Below, in pieces: positions 59,197 to 64,000 of a stretch of DNA of 64,000 nucleotides. The DNA is from Oikopleura dioica (lineage: Eukaryota > Chordata > Appendicularia > Copelata > Oikopleuridae): positions 10,772,157-10,836,156 of the forward strand of contig OU015566.1 of NCBI GenBank assembly GCA_907165135.1. The letters run 5' to 3'. The notes beneath the pieces are model-generated. The model was not told where the DNA came from. It saw only the letters and a list, made by a program, of their open reading frames with translations, and made no database searches. Each line of letters begins with the position of its first letter. The stretch's first letter is position 1. A program made the translations under genes and the position numbers.

Positions 59197-60138
59197 TAAT
59201 TGATTTTAATTTTTTTAAATAATGGTCTTCCAGTAGATTGGCTTCCGACAGAAGGGGTCCTCCGGGGGTCCTCCGGCAAAATGTGACCAAAGCTGGCCGA
59301 AAGTGTTGATTCTTAGCCCAGCAAGGCATTTTATTTCATTTTTTAATTTTGGTCTTCCAGCTGATGTTCTTCCACCAGGAAGGTCCTCCGAGGGTCCTCC
59401 GGCCAAACTTGACCAATGTTGACCATAAGTGGCCATATGTTGACCGAGCATAGCCATATATTAAAAATTTTAAATACTGGTCTTCCAGCGGATGGTCTTC
59501 CACCAGGGAGGTCCTCCGGCCGAACTCGACCAAAGTTGATCTTTTAGCCGGCTTCGAACCGGTTAATTTGTACTCAAAAAAGAAAAACCTTTCGATAGAT
59601 ATCCATATCTAATAGAAAACACGTGGTTTTAGAGAGAAACCGGCTGGTTTTGGCTTGAGAACCGGTTGGTTGAGCTCTTAACCGGTCAATATTTTGTCAA
59701 AAGAGAAAAATCCTATCGAAAGATATCCATATGTAAGGGTTTACATGAGGTTTTAGAGCGAAACCGGCTAGTTCCGGTGATTTCGAGCAATTTTTGGGCT
59801 CCCTGACCACCTTCAATCGCTTCTAGCGCCAAAAATTTCAACTAAGTGACTACTTTTTTGGTACCAAGAGAAAGCTCAGACGACGAGCTTTCTTTTGAGC
59901 CCCTTATCAATATCTTATCACGATGAGATCAAGGTGAGCCGGCCAGAAACGTGAAAAAGTACCGATTTCCGGTGTTAAACCTGATCATTTCCGGCAGAAA
60001 AGTCAGTGGTGGTGAAAAACTTTCAATATGAAAAATATTCAGTTTGAGTTGCTCTATCATCCTATCGTTGCCGTTTTTTGAAAATCAAGAGATTTCAGGT
60101 GGTCGATTTTTGCGTGCGGACCCTAGCTATATCCTTAA

Positions 60139-61533
60139 TTCTTACCGTGTACTGATCTCGATGATTTTCCGTGGTGTTGACGGCCCTTTCGAGCATCATT
60201 TGTATTTCTCTAGCCCTCATGTCCGTCACGTGATGGAGATGGTGCAGAGATTAAGAAAATATTCTGTTCTACGGTTATCCAGTACAGTTCCCATTTCCAG
60301 AGTCTTTTTTTTCCTTGGATAACCAGCCTTAACAGTTGATCATAGTTTTCTTTGTTCTCGATTGTCGAAATTGACGCCCGATCACATAACTTTCAATCTA
60401 AAAAATCGGGGTTGTTTGAGGTCAACTGTTGCTTTTCCTTGAACTGGAATAGACAAGGGGGAATCAATTACCACTGGGAGCCAATGAAATTAATGAAAAA
60501 TTAGAATTCTGCAACAAAATCACGAATTAATGTCGAGTACTGAAGAAAATGATAGTGGCACACTAAAAGCTAGGTGTAAAATCTGGTGTAAAAGAGTCGG
60601 TCACCAAAAACAGATATTTGGCTGTTTCAAATCCGCGAAATTCTCAATTGAAATGGAGGTTAAAAAAAGTCAATAAAGAAAACGCGTCTTATAGACAAGA
60701 ATTTGAAAAAAGCGGGTCGCTAAGACAAATTATCTGACAAGAATGTATTGTGCAAGATAGAAGATTATCAATTATAGAGATTGGTGGCATTTTTATTATT
60801 TTTGCTTATGAACATCTCTTATTCTATTGCAATTGTTTATTATCTGAAAATGAGTTGATCTCTTCTGCTTGCCATAATGCATAAATCTCCAATTTCCATT
60901 GATTTCTTCTTCTAATTTCGGTAATTTCTGACGAGCGATGAAATATCTCCTAATCAATCACTCATTGAACTTTTTTCTTTTTGGGAGTTCGTTCTTTCCC
61001 GTTCGAAGATCCCAGAGGGGAAGTTGGAAATTCCGAAAAAAGAATGAGCGAGTGTGTGAGCTGGGTCTTCATGGCCCCGCTGCGGGATGAGCCAATCAGC
61101 GCGCGGATAAGCGCAAGGCAGCGCCCAATCGGACAGCAAGGACAAATTGAAGATTTCCATTCTCGCCACATTTCCATTGATGATTCATCACGTAGTGGCA
61201 TTTATGGTCACTCACGTACAATAACCAGAGATGAGAACATTTTCTTTCTACTACTGATATCTCCATAAAATGAGCCAACAGCACATCGTATCATTGATGA
61301 TGGAGTAATATTTCTTGTTCATTCGACTTGGCAGAGAATGATTCCTTTTTTAATACAAATACTTGTCTCTGAAAACTGTGAATATCAATAAAATGAACTC
61401 ATCAAATCTAAGATCATATGTTACGCCGTTTCGACATCTATCTATAGCAATGATCAGCAATCTATCAATCACATATTATGATCTTAATAATGTTCAAGCA
61501 TTGACTACCTGTAATTTAATTCATTCAGTGAAA
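60139..61533. other. Intergenic, upstream of ZNF622
   Basis: AT-rich, with a GC-rich block containing two CCAAT boxes (GAGCCAATCAGCGCGCGG at about 61088 and GCGCCCAATCGG at about 61123). This may be a promoter, although a similar block is found in the loop of the TTAA MITE at 54841. Open frames at 60954-61284 overlap this block and look like chance products of it. No gene is seen. Confidence 0.4.
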
Positions 61534-62825
61534 ATGGGATTCACATGCAATGGTTGTCGCGTGCAATTCCTCACAATCGGTGAGCACAAAAGTCACTACC
61601 AGGTACCGATATCCTTCTTTCTCCTCCCTGTTTACCTCATTTCTAGTCAGAGTGGCACTGCTACAATCTCAAACGAAAAGTAGCAGCCCTTCCTCCACTG
61701 ACCCTTGACGACTTTGAGCAACGAAAAGCTGTGGCAGATGCAGACAAGGCGAAGTTGGACACAAAGGAGAAAAAGAAAAATCATCACAAGGAAAAGAAAG
61801 CCAAAAAATTAAAGAAAAAGGAAGAAGAGATGGAGACAGAAGAAGTTCTTGAATCAAAATGGAAAAATGGGGACAACCCAAGGTAAGATAATTTTTGAGG
61901 GGAAGAGCCTTTGAATATTTTATCCAAAGATACCGTTGGTTTATGGAACGTTCTGCGGAGCTCGACGCAGCCGAGGATGATGAAGAATGGGAAGACATGT
62001 CGGACGGGGATGATGAAGATTTTGAAGAAGTCCTCGAAGAAGACGAAATCACCAAAGAGCCCGTCGTGTGCATCGAAGATGGAAAGCACCAGCGCGAAAT
62101 TCCAGTCAACGAATGTCTCTTCTCCGGCCATATTTCGAAAAATATCGACGCCAATTTGAAATACATGAATCTTCACTACGGCTTTTTCATCCCGATGGCG
62201 GAAGATCTCGAGGACAAAAAAGGGCTGATGCGATATTTGGGAAGAAAGATCGGCGTTGGCAATATTTGTATGACTTGCAACGAGAAAGGGAAAGCGTTTT
62301 ACTCGCTTCAAGCTGTTCGGGATCACATGATTAGTAAGAGAGGATAAAAGAATTCGGAAATAACAGAGTTTTGTAGAAATGGGCCACACGAGTTTGGAAA
62401 TGAATGGAGAAAAGGCGCTGGAGTACTCAGATTTCTACGATTTCGAAGATTCGGACTTGGAAGAAGAGCAGAATACAGATGAAAATGTTGTTGGAGAGTT
62501 GGTTTTGGCAGATGGAAGCGTTATCGGACACAGAAGCTTGTGGAGATATTACAAGCAGAGTTTCGATCCAAGAATGGCGCTCGTTCCGAGCAAGAGAGCT
62601 AATCAGATTAATAAATACAGGTAAAAAGAGGGGAAAAGATAGGAAAATGAGGCGACTTTCAGAGCGATTGGTTGGTATGGAGATTGTTCGAATCAGCAGG
62701 CGCAAATCAACGAGTTCAAGAAAGTCGCCAAGTTCAAACGAAAGATGAATCTGCGAATCGGACTACGAAACAACATGAACGATAATATGAAGCATTTCAA
62801 GAGACGAGATGGTTTCTGTATGTAG
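61534..62825 (+). CDS. ZNF622: ZNF622/REI1-type cytoplasmic 60S ribosome maturation factor
   Basis: REI1-family proteins act on late cytoplasmic pre-60S particles, helping remove ARX1/EBP1-type factors. Exons 61534-61602, 61647-61882, 61930-62333, 62377-62620 and 62663-62825 sum to 372 codons in frame. The N-terminal C2H2 finger is intact (CNGCRVQF then HKSHYQSEWH). After a Lys-rich and an acidic linker, NECLFSGHISKNIDANL and NLHYGFFIP correspond to the middle finger but lack the second Cys and first His. IGVGNICMTCNEKGKAFYS then VRDHMI is the next finger. The C terminus has EYSDFYDFEDSD, SVIGHRSLWRYYKQSF and LRIGLRNNMNDNMKHF, all family signatures. AATAAA follows at 62834-62839. Confidence 0.92.
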
Positions 62826-62884
62826 TCTGTTCTTGAATAAAGTATTCTAAATGGAATCGCAAAAAAATCTATTTATTGGAAGGC

Positions 62885-62990
62885 GCTTTCTCCTAAGAAT
62901 GATGATGAGCGAAGCGAATGATTGCTAAAATATTTGTTACTTGAGATTCGCTTCACTCGTTTTCAAATTCAACAAGCATACTCTGGAACC
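62885..62990. repeat. Short hairpin repeat related to the MITE near MED26
   Basis: GATGAGCGAAGCGAAT at about 62907 is answered by ATTCGCTTCACTCG at about 62947, with a loop of about 25 bases and TCAACAAGCAT further out. The same core and order occur at 52733-52784 and 54434-54495, so it is probably another copy of that family, here between ZNF622 and the KLHL gene. Confidence 0.45.
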
Positions 62991-63047
62991 GTTGCTTACG
63001 TACGAGTGTAGTAGACTGAAAGAAATCGTGACTCGGATGAAAAGAAA

Positions 63048-64000
63048 ATGTCCGAAGATCACGGCTTCATAAACAACAACCATGCGTCAGAAGCACTGCA
63101 GATGATGGACCAATTTTTGCGCAACAAGCAACTATGCGACGTAACTTTAATTTGCGGCAAGCGTCGTATGGCTGCGCACAAGCTCGTGCTCAGCTCGCTT
63201 TCGTCCTATTTCGCCGCCATGTTCACTCACAACCTCTGCGAAAAGGATCAAGATGAGGTGGAGATCAAGGAGGTGAATCCTGACGCGCTGATGTGGATCA
63301 TCAGATATATGTACACGAGCCACATTGATATTAGAGAGGATAACGTCGAAGATCTTTTGATCACAGGTTCAATTATTAAATTTTACAATTGTTTCACTTG
63401 ATCTATATTATTTTTTCTGGACTTAGCTTGGCAACCTGTGTAGAAAATCTAAGACCAGGTTCTGAAAGAAGTTTAATAGATAAAAACCGCGAAGCCAGAA
63501 ATTTTCTACGTGGCTATAAATTCAACATCTTCCAGGACCCTGTCTTAGCTTCTCTTCACAGGTTACGGAGCCCGGATTCTTGAACGATCTGAATTTATAT
63601 TCGAAAATTAGCTCGTCTTCTGCAAATCGAAAAAATCGTCTTTGCTTGCTGCGAATTTCTCCGAAAACAGCTCCACCCTTCAAATTGCCTCGGCATCGCG
63701 AAGTTCGCCGAATCCCAAGCTTGTCCGGAACTGTTCTCTGCATCGCTCGATTTCATCAAGAAGAACTCATTGAATTTGCTCGGCGAACAAGAATTTTTGG
63801 AATTAAAGCTCGAAGATGTTATTCGTTTGTTGAAATACGATGATTTGGTTGTTCCAAATGAGGAAAGTGTGTTCCAAATTGTCACGGCGTGGGTAGAGCA
63901 CGATCTTGATGCGAGAAAATCAAGTGTTGGTAAGTAGGATCAGAATATTCTCGTTATTTTTAATCTAGTCGCAAAGTTTGCGCAAAAACAACATAATTCG
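63048..64000 (+). CDS. Kelch-like BTB-BACK protein, 5' part (runs off the window)
   Basis: Kelch-like proteins are substrate adaptors for CUL3 ubiquitin ligases. Exons 63048-63366, 63612-63929 and a third from 63969 past the window end share one frame. The BTB domain covers residues about 18-120 (LCDVTLICGKRRMAAHKLVL, SSYFAAMFTHNLCE, MWIIRYMYTSHIDI). The BACK domain follows (LLQIEKIVFACCEFL, LHPSNCLGIAKFAESQ, EEFLELKLEDVIRLL-type segment, PNEESVFQIVTAWVEHD). HPSNCLGI and the overall match point to the KLHL1/4/5 branch, as I recall it. Kelch repeats would lie downstream. The first residues of exon 3 do not resemble the usual end of BACK, so that junction is less sure. Confidence 0.88.

Larger units (their letters stand above)
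55254..60125. mobile_element. 4.9 kb foldback element with hAT-like ends and 8-bp target duplication
   Basis: The element begins TAGGGACCGCACGC at 55254 and ends with the matching GCGTGCGGACCCTA at 60125. The 8-base GCTATATC occurs directly before (55246-55253) and directly after (60126-60133). TAGGG-type ends with an 8-bp duplication are the hAT signature. The outer arms (about 55300-56215 and 58910-60085) are near-identical inverted copies, the inner arms are 57-bp tandem arrays in opposite orientation, and a unique loop lies at about 57110-57845. The right arm carries two extra pieces: a 161-bp MITE and a duplication of about 110 bp at 59530-59645. No transposase is encoded. Confidence 0.88.
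54501..60134. mobile_element. TTAA-flanked MITE (about 754 bp) split by a hAT-like foldback
   Basis: The left end GGATATAGCCTGTAAAATTC begins after TTAA at 54497-54500. The right end, once the inner insertion 55254-60133 is removed, is the complement and is followed by TTAA at 60135-60138. Arms of about 200 bp (54501-54700 and 55040-55253) are roughly 85 percent alike by eye. The loop at 54700-55040 has a GC-rich block with a CCAAT box (GTAGCCAATCAGAGCGC at about 54841). No transposase frame is present. Confidence 0.75.

Noticed and set aside
1-64000. tRNA, rRNA, snRNA genes and CRISPR arrays
   Set aside because: None was recognised on reading; short RNA genes could still be missed without a covariance-model search.

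Overview
The window is nuclear DNA from an animal, most likely a larvacean tunicate (Oikopleura or a close relative). The inferred proteins are animal ones: UXS1, FBF1, a MAN1/LEM2-type LEM protein, importin-13, FAM193, PNISR, a CEP126-like protein, MED26, SWAP70/DEF6, ZNF622 and a Kelch-like protein. They are cut by many introns of about 40-50 bp and packed a few hundred bases apart. Several introns have no GT donor and read well only as GA-AG or GC-AG, as reported for larvaceans. Several start codons lie just after a pyrimidine-rich AG that could be a trans-splice acceptor. The species call is inference; no marker sequence was compared.

Layout. 1-2.1 kb: a plus-strand gene for a myristoylated Ala/Glu-rich BASP1/MARCKS-like protein. 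3.2-11.5 kb: four minus-strand genes (UXS1, FBF1, a LEM-domain inner nuclear membrane protein, a short mitochondrial-type membrane protein). 12-29 kb: four plus-strand genes (IPO13, FAM193, PNISR, CEP126-like). One PNISR intron carries a 2.3 kb foldback element with two 1,052-base arms. 30.5-33.2 kb: a PH-domain gene and a possible secreted peptide precursor, both minus. 33.2-36.9 kb: no gene seen. 36.9-42.2 kb: a monoglyceride lipase, a small one-pass membrane protein, and a minus-strand ZIP-type (SLC39) transporter with altered metal-site motifs. 42.2-47.3 kb: sparse, with a three-exon secreted cystine-knot candidate. 47.3-52.7 kb: a SAM-like protein, a short SWAP70/DEF6 homologue and MED26. 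52.7-60.1 kb: a nest of at least seven non-autonomous DNA transposons, the largest a 4.9 kb foldback with hAT-like ends, an 8-bp target duplication and arms full of 57-bp tandem repeats. 60.1-64 kb: ZNF622 and the 5' part of a KLHL gene.

The genes are mostly unrelated housekeeping functions: sugar-nucleotide metabolism, ciliary base (FBF1, CEP126), nuclear envelope and import (LEM, IPO13), transcription and RNA (MED26, PNISR), ribosome maturation (ZNF622). I see no pathway cluster and no tight operon. The most unusual features are the two giant foldback elements and the nested insertions, the ZIP-like protein, the cystine-knot candidate and the non-canonical introns. Exon models were made by hand from frame continuity, splice signals and remembered family sequences. 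Where summed exon lengths keep one frame from start to stop, the entry says so.
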